Assembly (NCBI GenBank): GCA_030844895.1
Contig: CM061232.1
Coordinates: 84,772,555 to 84,836,554 of the forward strand
Length of the DNA stretch: 64,000 nucleotides
Origin: Ambrosia x helenae
Taxonomy: Eukaryota; Streptophyta; Magnoliopsida; Asterales; Asteraceae
Direction of reading: 5' to 3'
Part shown: piece by piece, positions 1 through 10,822 of the stretch
Layout of the letters: the number at the start of each line of letters is the position of its first letter
How positions within the stretch are numbered: position 1 is the stretch's first letter
Notes under the pieces: model-generated
Databases searched by the model: none
Seen by the model: only the letters and a program-made list of their open reading frames with translations
Told to the model about the DNA's origin: nothing
Position numbers and translations under genes: made by a program

Positions 1-403
1 GTCAAATTTTCCTATTACACAGAGTACTCGCTGAAAAATTTTATTACAGTTAAACCTTGTTTTGTGAGTTCATAAAGTTAAAAGAAAATAAAAGGGTAGA
101 ATGTTTAAAGTATGTTGGCCGAGTGCGAAGGTCCTGTAGCGGCGTCATCTTTGGCTTTGGAGAAGGTTTAGTGCTTTAGGTTAAAAAGGAAAGAGAATGT
201 TTTATATGTATTAAATGTAATATGGGCTTTTTTTAATAATGGACGTGTATAGTTTTTTAGCTCTATTAGGCCCAACATAAAGAAAACAAAAAAAAAAAAA
301 AAACTCTAATATTTTATACCTGGGAAATAACTTCATAAGTTCACGTGCATCCATCAACTGTTAAATTAAACTAAGTTTAGTTTTTGACCTTTTTTATATT
401 AAA
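1..403. other. AT-rich intergenic stretch
   Basis: No gene, RNA or recognisable element boundary is visible. There are A and T homopolymers, including a run of about 20 A near 285. The stretch ends where the first Helitron 3' terminus begins. Confidence 0.5.
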
Positions 404-558
404 CTAGCATATACTCCGGAAGCGTCCCAGAATGAGAAATCTAAGTAAAGTGAATAAAATTAGAAGTATCTAAATTATAAAAATGGCATCTAATATGACA
501 TAATAAAATATCTAATATCACAACATAATTAATGACTTGCCAATATACGATTAATGAA

Positions 559-559
<1 letters not shown>

Positions 560-595
<36 letters not shown>
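560..595. repeat. (ATT)n microsatellite inside the Helitron
   Basis: About 12 tandem ATT triplets. The same microsatellite sits at the same internal place, in reverse complement, in the related Helitron fragment at 51.9 kb. Confidence 0.95.
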
Positions 596-1093
596 TTAAA
601 CAAATATCTGCCATAAGGTATCATATTCTAATATAAAAAAAGGGTAATTGGGTCGGGTATCACCTAATCCCAGGCCCGACCCAAACCCACAATTTTTTTT
701 AAACTAATTCAAAACCTGACACAATAGCTGTCGGGTTACAAAAAATAGTCGTTTTTTCTCCGTTTTTTATATAGCACTATGGTACTCGTTGGAAAGATAA
801 TAAAACGTTCGTTAATTTGGTGTAATTTTTTTCCTTAAAAAATCTTGTATATAAAAAGATATTAACGTTTAAAAGTTATGAGAGGAAACATGAGAGATAA
901 AATAATAAAGTTTTAATATTTACATTTAGTAGATTAGGTATTTAATAGATTATGTTAAATCATATTTAAACCATATTTATTCCTTTTTTTAATTGGTCTA
1001 GAGTTGTCACATCATATTCTATGTGGCATCTCTCAAAAGAGAGATTGTATAATATTATGACATGTCATCAAAAATGCTTTGGTTTATTATATA

Positions 1094-1750
1094 CTAGATT
1101 ATATCCCGGGAGCGTCCCGGGTTGAGAAATCTAATTTCAAATATCAATTTTACATCTTAAATAGACTGACGTGTTTTACAGTTACATGCAGGAAAGCTTT
1201 GGGTAGCACTTAACCTAAAACAATTAACAATGTATCTCCAATGTTAGTGCATAACCTTAAACAATATATAACTTTAATATTAAAACCTAACTTAAAACAA
1301 TGTACAACTCCAATGCTAACACATGTTGTAAATAAAATTCATATTTACTGGTTTGAACATAACTAATGACTTGCTTATACATGATTAATGAATAACCTAA
1401 ACAATTTGTGTTTTTTTTCCTGTACGAAACAAAACCACACAAAAAAATAGTCATTTTTTTCTCCGTTTTTTATATAGCACTATGGTACCCGTTGGAAAGA
1501 TAATAAAACGCTCGTTAATTTGGTGTAATTTTTTTCTTTAAAAAATCTTGTATATAAAAGATATTAACGTTTAAAAGTTATGGGAGGAAACATTAGAGAT
1601 AAAAATCTAATTTTGTTTTTAAATTTTAAATTATTATTTTCCTAAAATAAAGCCTTGCCACATGGGATGACACATGGCACACTCAATGAAAAGAATACCC
1701 TCTTTGAATGCCATGTCATTAAAATGGCTTTGGTTTATTATATGTATAGA
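1094..1750 (-). mobile_element. Non-autonomous Helitron (inner copy)
   Basis: A 657-bp element. Its minus-strand 3' end is CTAG|T with a perfect 7-bp stem hairpin (CCCGGGA, GCG loop, TCCCGGG; 1105-1121). Its minus-strand 5' end is A|TC. It landed four bases inside the 5' terminus of the outer Helitron, so that one was already present. There is no coding capacity. It shares the block containing 'CTCCGTTTTTTATATAGCAC' with the outer copy. Confidence 0.75.
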
Positions 1751-2170
1751 TAGATATAGATATAGATATAGATATAAAGTTTCATTTAGAATTTATTTAA
1801 TTGCTTCTTAGCATATGTTTTTCTTTTTGTTTTATAATTTTAATTAAGAATTTATTCTTAGTTATTTAACCTAAGTTTTTCTGTCATACAATATTTAAAC
1901 ATGCTCCGCTCCACTTTAGTAGGCGTGTATTATGCTCCCTTACAAAAGTTTATGTATTCACCATTGATTATATACTTAAAGAGACATAGGATTATTTGTT
2001 TTGTTAATTTAGATTTGCTTGTTTATCTATGAAATGTGTTTTTTTAATTATCATTTCATTTTTTTCCCGTCATATTGTACCCAACCCGTATTGTGCCCCG
2101 CGTGTTAAAAATTATTGTATCTGTCGCTGTAGGTCAGCACCACATCGGTTATTCTGTTTTATTTTATCCA

Positions 2171-2473
2171 TCCATAGTGGTGGAGTGGTGGAGAGGCCTT
2201 ATGTTTACTTAGGTGATCATGGGTTCAATTCCCACTTCCAACATTATGGTTTGGTATCCGGGTGAAGATCGAATACGGGTGGCGCCGGTTCGAATCTGAC
2301 GGGCGGCGAGGTTTTACCGAGTTCTATAACACTGTCGTGCCTTCGGGCGGGTGGGGCTCGGGTTTCCGCGCATCGGGAGAAGGCGGGGGCTGCTGAAGGT
2401 CGAGTAGTCGATTCTTGGGCACGGCGCCCCGCAAGGGTGGTTGCCACACAGTTGTTCGCCGATAAAAAAAAAA
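2171..2473 (+). mobile_element. tRNA-derived SINE, copy 1
   Basis: It has an RNA polymerase III A box (TGGTGGAGTGG, 2178-2188) and a canonical B box (GGTTCAATTCC, 2222-2232). A GC-rich unrelated body of about 230 bp follows, then a terminal A10 run (2464-2473). Box order, spacing and the A tail are typical of a plant SINE. The family was not identified, and no clear TSD was seen. Confidence 0.75.
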
Positions 2474-2492
2474 GTCATAGGAAGCAACTTTT

Positions 2493-2634
2493 AATCATAT
2501 TTAAACCATATTTATTCCTTTTTTTAATTGGTCTAGAGTTGTCACATCATATTCTATGTGGCATCTCTCAAAAGAGAGATTGTATAATATTATGACATGT
2601 CATCAAAAATGCTTTGGTTTATTATATATATAGA
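2493..2634 (-). mobile_element. Helitron 5'-end fragment
   Basis: Nearly identical to 950-1093 plus the terminal TAGA of the outer Helitron. It was carried here by the tandem duplication and has no 3' hairpin of its own. Confidence 0.7.
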
Positions 2635-3038
2635 TATAGATATAAAGTTTCATTTAGAATTTATTTAATTGCTTCTTAGCATATGTTTTTCTTTTTGTTT
2701 TATAATTTTAATTAAGAATTTATTCTTAGTTATTTAACCTAAGTTTTTCTGTCATACAATATTTAAACATGCTCCGCTCCACTTTAGTAGACGTGTATTG
2801 TGCTCCCTTACAAAAGTTTATGTATTCACCATTGATTATATACTTAAAGAGACATAGGATTATTTGTTTTGTTAATTTAGATTTGCTTGTTTATCTATGA
2901 AATGTGTTTTTTTAATTATCATTTCATTTTTTTCCCGTCATATTGTACCCAACCCGTATTGTGCCCCCCGTGTTAAAAATTATTGTATCTGTCACTGTAG
3001 GTCAGCACCACATCGGTTATTCTGTTTTATTTTATCCA

Positions 3039-3339
3039 TCCATAGTGGTGGAGTGGTGGAGAGGCCTTATGCTTACTTAGGTGATCATGGGTTCAATTCC
3101 CACTTCCAACATTATGGTTTGGTATCCGGGTGAAGATCGAATACGGGTGGCGCCGGTTCGAATCTGACGGGCGGCGAGGTTTTACCGAGTTCTATAACAC
3201 TGTCGTGCCTTCGGGCGGGTGGGGCTCGGGTTTCCGCGCATCGGGAGAAGGCGGGGGCTGCTGAAGGTCGAGTAGTCGATTCTTGGGCAGGCACCCCGCA
3301 AGGGTGGTTGCCACACAGTTGTTCGCCGATAAAAAAAAA
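3039..3339 (+). mobile_element. tRNA-derived SINE, copy 2
   Basis: The second copy made by the 868-bp duplication. The A box (3046-3056), B box (3090-3100) and A9 tail (3331-3339) are conserved. It is a segmental copy, not an independent transposition, because its flanks are duplicated with it. Confidence 0.75.
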
Positions 3340-3359
3340 GTCATAGGAAGCAACTTTTA

Positions 3360-3745
3360 ACGCTAGTTTGGCTATCGTTAAGTATTAATTTTTTCCATTT
3401 CGGTTCGGGTGGAGTTAGCCACGTCGGGTGAACTATTAGGTAATATAGATTTGTTAAACTACACATATACTGAATTTACTAGGGTATTATTATTGTTGTT
3501 TACAATCCGCCATAATCCGTATATACGAAAAATCACAAAATAAGATAATTAAATCACAGAAAAAAACTAAAATATTAAATTATAAAAAACCCTTCTTTTT
3601 ATTATTATTGAAAAAACCCTTCTTTTTATTATTATTATTATTAATTTTTTTACATTAGACTAAAAGAACTAACTTTTGATAATATGTAAAGGAAAAGTTG
3701 TAGTGCATGTCATTTAGACTCTGATTGGTATGTGGTAATATAAAA
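3360..3745. other. AT-rich spacer, nothing recognised
   Basis: Contains short ATT runs and a small duplicated 'CCCTTCTTTTTATTATTATT' segment (about 3590-3640). No ORF or RNA gene was seen. Confidence 0.4.
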
Positions 3746-4700
3746 CTATCCGTTGGGCTAGAGCTTAGTGATAGATTTATCGAATAATATTTAACCACGT
3801 CAATGCCTATGTGGTACTGGTTAGCGCCCGGCGATCGCTCGCGGCAGGGTGTTGTGGCTAAGGGTTACCGGCTATTTTTTTTTACCAAATATATTATTTA
3901 GCACAATTTTTTTTTTTATAAAAAAACCATTCCATTAAAAACATAAAAATAACATTCCATTGCATAATAAAAACATAAAATAAAAAACATCAAAACATTA
4001 AAAACATAAAAAACAAGAAGACTACATAAGAAAATATCCCCTCATAAGTCTCCACACTTGTTCATGTGGGTAGTTGTCATTGTGGGTGTCTCGATATTGA
4101 TTACGAGCCATTTCAACCAGTCTTCATCTTTCAAATCCGGGTTGGCTCTCATCGCAACCATGAAGAACCCCTCAAAAACGGTGCATTTCGCTTTGATGGA
4201 ACAGTATTTTCCATAAATCATATCTTGAGAACGAACGTTCTCACCCCTTCGTCGCCTAAAACGGGTGACCACCCCTTTCCAAAAGGTTTTGGTTCGGTCG
4301 TATTCTCCTCCGATCTCGTGTTGGCAGATATAACAATCCACCAAACAAATTTCTTCCTTTAAACTCCATGGTAGTGTTATACGGTTAATTGAGGGGGGAG
4401 GGATTGGATTAGGATTTGCCATTTGTTAAAGTGAATGATAAAAAAAATTAACCTAAACATCTATATATATACATGTAAAATTTTATAAAAATCAAGCAAA
4501 ATTTAATTACTAAAGTTAATTTCTGACCGTTAGCTAGCTGCCAACGGCCAACAACCTTTGAATTGCACCCGCTAGCTCACGCGAGCTCCGTCGCTTAGGC
4601 TAGCTCGCGGGACCTTTCGCTGACCACCGTTATGGGCCAGGCTATCCACCTGGATCACATTGTGGCTCGCGGCAGGCTGCTCGCGGGCCACAACGGATAG
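3746..4700. mobile_element. PIF/Harbinger-like DNA element (decayed)
   Basis: The ends carry a short inverted repeat: CTATCCGTTG at 3746-3755 and CAACGGATAG at 4691-4700. GC-rich palindromic subterminal blocks lie inside them (about 3820-3860 and 4560-4690). The interior holds a minus-strand Myb/SANT-like ORF of the kind encoded by PIF/Harbinger ORF1. I could not find a clear TTA/TAA target duplication, so the class rests mainly on the ORF. Confidence 0.45.
4042..4422 (-). pseudogene. Harbinger ORF1-like Myb/SANT-type fragment
   Basis: A 126-codon minus-strand frame. A proline-rich start leads into a trihelix/SANT-like pattern: 'LPWSLKEEICLVDCYI', then 'KTFWKGVVTRF', then 'KYCSIKAKCTVFEGFF'. 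In plants this pattern (Trp-x3-Glu-Glu, Phe-Trp-x2-Val, a third helix ending in Phe-x-Gly) is typical of the Myb-like DNA-binding protein of PIF/Harbinger elements and of 'glutathione S-transferase T3-like' misannotations. It is shorter than the usual 250-400 residues, and the downstream part is absent. It lies between the putative TIRs. Most likely a decayed DNA-binding accessory protein of the transposon. Confidence 0.45.
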
Positions 4701-4724
4701 TCTAATAGATGAGAGAATTGAATA

Positions 4725-5190
4725 GACAAGGTAATTGAATGGATCATTACCAATCCATGTCTTGTTTGGTTGTTATGTGATAATCAAATAAAACATTACT
4801 TTGTGTTGTTGGTAGGCGGGAAAAGACAAAGGAATAAAATCGGTGATGAGTGGCGACGGCGGTGAAGGGTGGCGACGATGGTGGTGGGTGGTGGCGACGG
4901 TGGCAAGTGGTGTCGATGGTGGCAAGTGGCAGTGGGTGGAGGTGGATGGCAGTGATGGTGGGTGGATGACTCTGGGTGGGTGACGGTGGTGGGTAGTGGC
5001 CGCGGTGGGTGGCGGCGGCGACGGTGGTGGTGGTGGTGGTGGATGACAGCGATGGTGGGTGGTAGTTAGTGATATGTGGCGGTGGTCGTGGGTGGCGGCG
5101 GTAATGGTGGATAGAGGCAACTGTGGTGGATTACGATAACGAGGGTGGCAGGTGGTGGATGCAGCGGTGGGTGGGTGGCTGATGTGCTAT
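4725..5190 (+). repeat. GGT-rich, GGAATGG-type repeat, copy 1
   Basis: The left part (about 4725-4830, 'TTGAATGGATCATTA') matches the start of the repeat at 53.66 kb. It is followed by 350 bp of GTGG/GACGGTGG low-complexity sequence. The Pro/His-rich minus-strand frame here (4773-5120) comes from the simple sequence and is not a gene. Confidence 0.55.
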
Positions 5191-5881
5191 CATTTACACA
5201 TATTAAACATGCATAAATAGTCTCATAATAAGACATAATTAGGCTAAAATTGATAATTAAAGCTACTTAATCGTTCGTATATGTAATTCTCAGGAAATTG
5301 GACCACCAACCCAAAATGAAGTGATTTCGGGTAAAAACAGCTAAAACTGGAGATTCCTGAATATACGAGACCTGAAGCATGTTCCAAGGATGTGTAAAGA
5401 CCTTCTCATGGCTTAAGCCATGATAAAATACGTCTGGCGTTGACTAAGCACGGCCACGCACAGTGGTGGAAGCCATACGCACTAAAAGACAAAAAAACCA
5501 GCTTGGGAATAAGAAAACATCATTCTGTCTGATGCATGGGAGTGCTCAAGGATGAGCACGGGCGTGCTCCTCACCTGGTACAAACAGACTGTTCCCTGCA
5601 GCAACAGAATGTACGTGGGGCAGATGCATGGGCGTGCTCACCCTTGGTGCACCACCATGCTCAGCCTATAAATAGCAAGCTCAACTTAATCATTTGGTGT
5701 ATCATCTTGGGGTCGATTTCCACCCTTCTTGTAGAGTTCATGGGGTCTTGTAGAAGGCCTTAAGGCCGACCTAACACCTCCCCAAGGTTAGGAGCTTTCC
5801 TACGTTGGTTCTCGATCAAGAAATGGAACCGTAGGAGTAGTTCAAATGCACTAAAGTCGAGGGTTGGGAGAATCACATTAT
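5191..5881 (+). other. LTR-like promoter and leader fragment
   Basis: After AT-rich sequence comes a motif cluster, a TATA box and a leader-like stretch, as in LTR U3-R regions. No coding domain of a retroelement follows. The outer limits of this LTR were not found. Confidence 0.35.
5530..5675 (+). promoter_or_regulatory. GGGCGTGCTC motif cluster upstream of a TATA box
   Basis: Within 140 bp there are two GCATGGG(A/C)GTGCTC copies, a perfect GAGCACG/CGTGCTC palindrome near 5557-5572 and a degenerate CCATGCTCAG. The TATA box CTATAAATAG follows immediately (5667-5676). The same arrangement, with different motifs, recurs at other LTR-type promoters in the window. Confidence 0.5.
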
Positions 5882-6040
5882 ACGCATAAGATCAAGATGA
5901 TCAGAAGCTTGTCTATGAGTTGAAAATCTTCATGTTTTTATGTTGTCATCTATATATGGTCGCATAAGATCAAGATGATCGGAAGATTGTCTATGAGTGG
6001 AAAATCTTCATGTTTTTATATTGTCATCTATATATGGTTG
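5882..6040 (+). repeat. Tandem duplication of about 80 bp
   Basis: Two copies of a unit beginning 'CGCATAAGATCAAGATGATC' and ending 'GTCATCTATATATGGT', with a few substitutions between them. Confidence 0.85.
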
Positions 6041-7929
6041 TATCCATCTAGTATTCTCCAAACCTATTCGATTCAATAGACGTTTTATATTATTAGTAGT
6101 TTGTTTTAGTTACTTGATGTGTTTATCTTCTTAACTAATTCTTGTTTGTTTATCTTTTGTGACATGTTCAACTAGTGGTAAACTTAACAATTTAAAAATC
6201 AACCAAACTTAACTTATATAAAAATATCATGGGGTTCTTATGCCTTCTGGTAGTCCCAAGCTAGATCCAAGGCGAGGAAACCGGTAGTGAGATAGATCCT
6301 TTGGGTTTTTGAATACCAAACCAGGTTCTAAGCAATGGCTTCTGAAGTGGACCAGATCCAGGTGACAAGTTTCCGGTATCACACCAGATGTGTGAGTGAT
6401 TTTCTTGGCAAAGGGTGGATTCCCTATGGGTGCACCAGTGATCTTCGAATTGCACACCTTTAGGATTATGTTCCACCTTTGTTAAGGTTATCATTCAAAA
6501 GTCTTAGGGGTTAAGGGTTGAAATTGTTAAGTCACATAATTACTAAACCAACCTTATATTTACTTGATCATTAAATATTTAAGTTGTCATTTGCAAAGAT
6601 AAATAAAACATGGATACTTTATCTAGCTCTCGTCAGTACAAAGCTATTAACTTCTTAAAGGGTCCCCCCATCCCACATGATGATGGTATGTGAGATCCGT
6701 CGGTACGAAAAACGAGAGTTAAGAGAAGTGGAAGGGATTCCCGGTCAGAATTCAAGCCTCTACAGTAATTTAGGAAGGCAAATTAGAGAAGCCAGTGCTT
6801 AAATTAGTGGTTTTGAGGTGGTTTGCGAAGTGCCTTACAAGTAGGACTCAAAATTTCCAATAAGCTACATGACTTGTGTTCGTTAGGATCGAGGACACTT
6901 GTCAATCAAGAGAAGACCTGCTTACGGGCCAGCAGTCCGAAGACACCTTTATAGGGACTCGTACACTTCCCTTATGCGTGACCCATTTAGTTTCCAGAAC
7001 GTCATCTCTTATTTATTTCTTTTCCCATCACCTAACTCTGAAAGGAACGTTCAAAACCAGTTCTTCACATCAATAATTAAAACTACTACTACTTTTATAT
7101 AATTAATCTACCTATTCAGAGGGTTCCCGAGACTAGCATGTTTTCTAAACCTACTATTTTTAATTTTTATTTTTTATTTTAAAACTAAAACCTTTTGACA
7201 AACTATTTTTCTTTTAGAACCCCCTCCGTTTTATTTTCTTTTTAAAACCCGATTAACAAAAGTAATGGAAGGTTGGGTAGGGGAAAGTGTGTTATCTGGA
7301 ATACGATACTCGGTATTTACCCTAAAAAAATTATGCTACGCACGACATGTTCTCTGCCTATGTGTTAGTTTTAGTTTCTAAGTAAATATTTATTGTTTAC
7401 TTATAAATTTAAAACTATGTAATGGTTTATGTAACAATCCTCTTTTTTTTTTTTTTTTTTTCAAAACCAATGTTTTATTGGTTTAAATACCAGGGTTAAG
7501 ATCAAATACACAGTGAAAGAAAAATAGGAAGTCGTAGGAAAGGTATCAAACGGACTCCGATTGAACTCAGTCAAGTGGCATTGGAATCGTATTATTGAAC
7601 CCTACGACGTTAGTTTTTAGGTCTTCGTTTTTTTGGGGTTTTAGCTTGTAGTTTTTAGAATATGTGTTATATCATTGGGTCTTTTATGTACCATTGTATC
7701 TTTTTCTTATTTTTATCATTGTGTCATTTTTTCAATTCATTGTATCTTTTTTCTTCAGCATTGTGTTATATTTTTTGGCACTGTGTTATATTTTGTGGCT
7801 CATTATGTCAAATTTCATGATCTATTGTGTTTTTATATCCTTCTCACTCTTCTCATTTTTTGTAGCCTTTGTAGAATAATTCAACCCTAAAACACCATAG
7901 TTTTTGAAACCGGAAAAATGATATCTTTT
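6041..7929. other. Unrecognised non-coding stretch
   Basis: No frame here shows a domain I recognise; the longest are about 60-77 codons and overlap on opposite strands. There is a T20 run near 7443 and low-complexity repeats of 'CATTGTGTTATATTTTTTGG' type at 7700-7830. It may be retroelement debris, but I see no boundary. Confidence 0.35.
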
Positions 7930-8082
7930 ATATTACTAAAACCGACACACCAGTGGCTGTGGTGGGTGGGTGACGGTGGTGGATGGTAGCGACGATGGTG
8001 GGTGGTGTTGGATGGCTGCGGTGATGGGTGGGTGACGATGGTGGCGGTCATGGTGGTGGTGGTGATGAGTGGCAGTGGTTAA
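7930..8082 (+). repeat. GGT-rich repeat, copy 2, left part
   Basis: GGTGGGTGACGGTGG-type low-complexity sequence. It is cut at 8083 by the LTR retrotransposon and resumes at 12139. Confidence 0.6.
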
Positions 8083-9370
8083 TGTAACACCCCAACCGAT
8101 GGCGGAAACATCGGGATGTCACATATTGATGATTGTTCAGTAGCTCATGGTAAATAATAAATTTCATTATATGATTTAAATAAATTACATACAATTGTTC
8201 TACAAGAATTCGTACATCAAATTGAATAAAACTATGCACACATCTTCAAGCATTAATTCAAATCTTCAAGCAAGTAGAACCTGAAACATGTTAAGTTGAA
8301 AATGTTTTGGGTCAACAAAAGTTGGTGAGAATTACATAGGTTTTGATAATTGAATAAAATTGTTGTGCAATTCATGTGTCATGGCAATCTAGTCCATATG
8401 CGAAAACATACTAGAAGTAAATCGAGTGCATAATCAACCTTGTTGACTGTTGTATTGTGGTACATCCCATACGCTCATGGTTCACTCATTTATATTGCAG
8501 TAACAAACACCCACGTAACCTTTGTAGGAGGCACGTATCCGGGTGGGATTGTCAGTCCAATAGATCTATCAATGTATACCGTTTGGCTGATGAATGTTTA
8601 TGCTAGAATTGTGCTTACCCTAGTCATGTTCAAGACATAATGCAACATAGAAAATACACATAGACACATTGATGATTGAATTGCATGAATAATGTTGTAA
8701 CATGTTTCACCCCAAAAATGGTGATAAATAGAAAAGGGGCTATGTAAAACTCACATTGGCTAAGGTGAATTATCCTCTAAGTGTTGTGAATGTATGTGAG
8801 GCGAATCCCAAAGACTCAACAACGTAGCTAGTCCAAATTGAAAAGAAAGAATATCAAGCTTCCAATTTGCCAATTGCAAGAGCTTATAATCAAAGCTTCA
8901 AATGTAGAAGTAATATACTCTAGAAGAAAAGGTATGAGGGAGAGTTTAATCGAATTGAAACAATCGATTTAGAGGTGCAAAGTGTAATGGGTCATAGGTG
9001 GGTTTTTATACTAGTTTTGGAGTCAATTAGCCATTAAAATTGGTCAACACCATAAAGTAAGGTTTTATGATGAATTGACTATTTGACTAAGACTTTGACT
9101 GTTTGACTAAGACTTTGACTAGGACTTTGACTATTTGACTCAAGGCTTTATTTAAAAAAATCTTGTATGTGAAAAAAAAAATAATTTAGAATCATATTAT
9201 TATTATTATTATTATTATTTATATACATTTATGTATGTATATAAGTTGTGAGTTAGGATAAATAAAGACTTAGGCACATTTGTATAATATTAATGATAAA
9301 GGTGTAATAAAATATATATATAAGGGCTTTTTATGTATTAAAATTTTGGGGAAAATTTTGCGATTTTACA
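8083..9370 (-). repeat. 3' LTR of the family A element
   Basis: A 1288-bp LTR. It carries a TATA-like TATAAAAA on the minus strand near 9001-9009, a minisatellite of 'GACTAAGACTTTGACT' type (about 9070-9142) and an (ATT)n run near 9200. It is nearly identical to 10823-12133. Confidence 0.9.
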
Positions 9371-9381
9371 GTCTCCCCTAC
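9371..9381 (-). other. Polypurine tract of the family A element
   Basis: Minus strand AGTAGGGGAGAC directly precedes the TGTAAAATCGC start of the 3' LTR, where plus-strand priming is expected. Confidence 0.75.
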
Positions 9382-9810
9382 TTTTGGAAACTTCGTGCCG
9401 AAGTTTATTGAAAACACAGGGTTGAAGGTGATTAGGTAGAAATTAGGACAAGGGTGGTTTGGGAAGTTTCGAGTTAAGGCATGACATAAATTTATAGGTA
9501 ACAGAATAAATTGTTTCGAATAATTTGGGTAAGAGTTTTGATATGTGTGAGTTTTAAGGGTTGGATTAGGTTCATCTGAAATAGCAAGGAGAATAAGAAT
9601 CTTAAGTTTTAGGACTCCTAAAAGAAATGCATGAGTTGATTGACTATAGAAAGACTAAATGAACTACCAGGTAACTAGAGTTTATAATTGGTTATTTACT
9701 GAAAACCTTGATAGAATTTCACACTACCTTAACGTACCTGTAAATTCATGATTACGTTCCGGACCGCAATCACCAATTTACCTTACATTAAAGTTTGCAT
9801 CCTTCTATAT

Positions 9811-9996
9811 CTCCACCGATTGTTGAGCAGGTCCGATAGCCTCCACCAGTCGTGGAGTAGGTTGTAGGGCCTCTCCCGACTATTGAAAAGGCATAATGAC
9901 CTCTACCAATCGTTGAGTAGGTTCGATAGCCTCCACCAGTCGTGGAGCAGGTTGTAGGGCCTCTCCCGACTGTTGAAAAGGCATGATGACCTCTAT
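9811..9996 (-). repeat. 30-bp repeat array with 90-bp higher-order period
   Basis: Six consecutive 30-bp monomers in an ABC-ABC order. The monomers begin CTCCACCGATTG, CTCCACCAGTCG and CTCTCCCGACTA, then repeat the three types with 1-4 changes. A seventh partial monomer follows. In element sense the array stays open and reads as 10-residue units of 'GPTTCSTTGG' and 'GYRTYSTIGR' type. No start context or domain suggests it is translated. Confidence 0.85.
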
Positions 9997-10807
9997 TAAG
10001 TGCAGCATTTATTATACACATAGGTTGCAAATTGATAACATGTTTATGCAAGCAAGTATAACAAGCACAGTATATGAGTATATGAGTTGTAGTTGTATAG
10101 ATTTATATAATTAGTTCCCATTCAAACAATCATGCACCATGTAACAACTCTCAAACAAATATTTTATTACTTGAATCAAATAAAAACAACCAATAGTCAA
10201 ATGGTGAGACTTGCGGTTAGGTAGCTGGAGGATCTTGATCTCTGTTTAGTTTAGGGCATTGGTTATGGAAGTGATTTGGGTAATGAATGTTCAATAAGAT
10301 ATGGGTTGAATGAAGGACAATGAGGTAATATAAGGAATGTAATCATTTATTCATTTAATTAAAACGAATAAACGAAAACGTTGACTTATCAAAGATTCTA
10401 AATTCTAATAACATATGAAGACATGCTTTAGCCTATAAGTGAACACTCATCCCGAGAATTCCCAGGTAGGCATCCGGGTCCCTCGTCTGATTGGGATATA
10501 TGCGCAATGCCAGCCTAGACAGAAGACTCAGAATACAGGCGTTCACCCTTCCAGATTGCACGTGTTCGTTATTAAAATCTAGAACTTCGACGAGATCTCA
10601 AGGTGGTTCAGGCTAAACCTGAGGATTTTGTCCTATTAGTCTAAGAGTAGATCCAATGGTGGAGAGCAACCTTCTTGTAAGGATGAAAGTAGGGATAAGA
10701 AGTAGGAGGGAGAAAGAGAATGGCAAGTAAAAGAAGCAAATACTGGTTATAATCCTATGGTTATAGACTATATTATTTTTCTAATAACCTAATTCCCTAT
10801 AACCATG

Positions 10808-10819
10808 GCTCTGATACCA
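10808..10819 (-). other. tRNA-iMet primer-binding site of the family A element
   Basis: The minus strand reads TGGTATCAGAGC, the standard plant primer-binding site complementary to the initiator tRNA 3' end. It lies three bases inside the 5' LTR boundary (10823). Confidence 0.93.
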
Positions 10820-10822
10820 ATC

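Larger units (their letters stand above)
404..1754 (-). mobile_element. Non-autonomous Helitron (outer copy), interrupted by a second Helitron
   Basis: Read on the minus strand, the left end finishes with CTAG followed by T. About 10 bp inside it is an imperfect GC hairpin (414-431), which is the Helitron 3' signature. The other end reads TCTA on the minus strand and is preceded by A, as expected for insertion between A and T. It shares an internal block (about 750-905) with the inner copy (1452-1600). It has no RepHel ORF, so it is non-autonomous. Its last four bases (1751-1754) lie on the far side of the inner insertion. The 5' terminal 140 bp recur at 2493-2634. Helitron structure is established knowledge; the assignment is inferred from the termini. 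Confidence 0.7.
1755..3355 (+). repeat. 868-bp tandem duplication carrying a SINE
   Basis: Two near-identical units about 868 bp apart (for example 2029-2474 and 2897-3340). The right unit begins with a Helitron 5' fragment (2493-2634) that matches 950-1093, so the duplicated segment included the edge of the outer Helitron. Only scattered substitutions and a 2-3 bp indel near 2420/3288 separate the copies, which points to a recent event. The short open frames at 2029 and 2897 only reflect the duplication and are not gene candidates. Confidence 0.85.

Noticed and set aside
2029..3133. Two nearly identical 78-codon open frames
   Set aside because: They lie in the tandemly duplicated region, overlap the SINE head and have no recognisable domain. 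Their similarity is explained by the duplication.
4773..5120. Pro/His-rich 115-codon minus-strand frame
   Set aside because: A by-product of GTGG low-complexity sequence; no start context or domain.
7664..7890. Two overlapping hydrophobic 71-codon frames that look like membrane proteins
   Set aside because: T-rich simple sequence read in two frames; hydrophobicity follows from base composition.
9811..9996. CRISPR-like array
   Set aside because: The 30-bp units are directly adjacent monomers without unique spacers, inside a plant retroelement.
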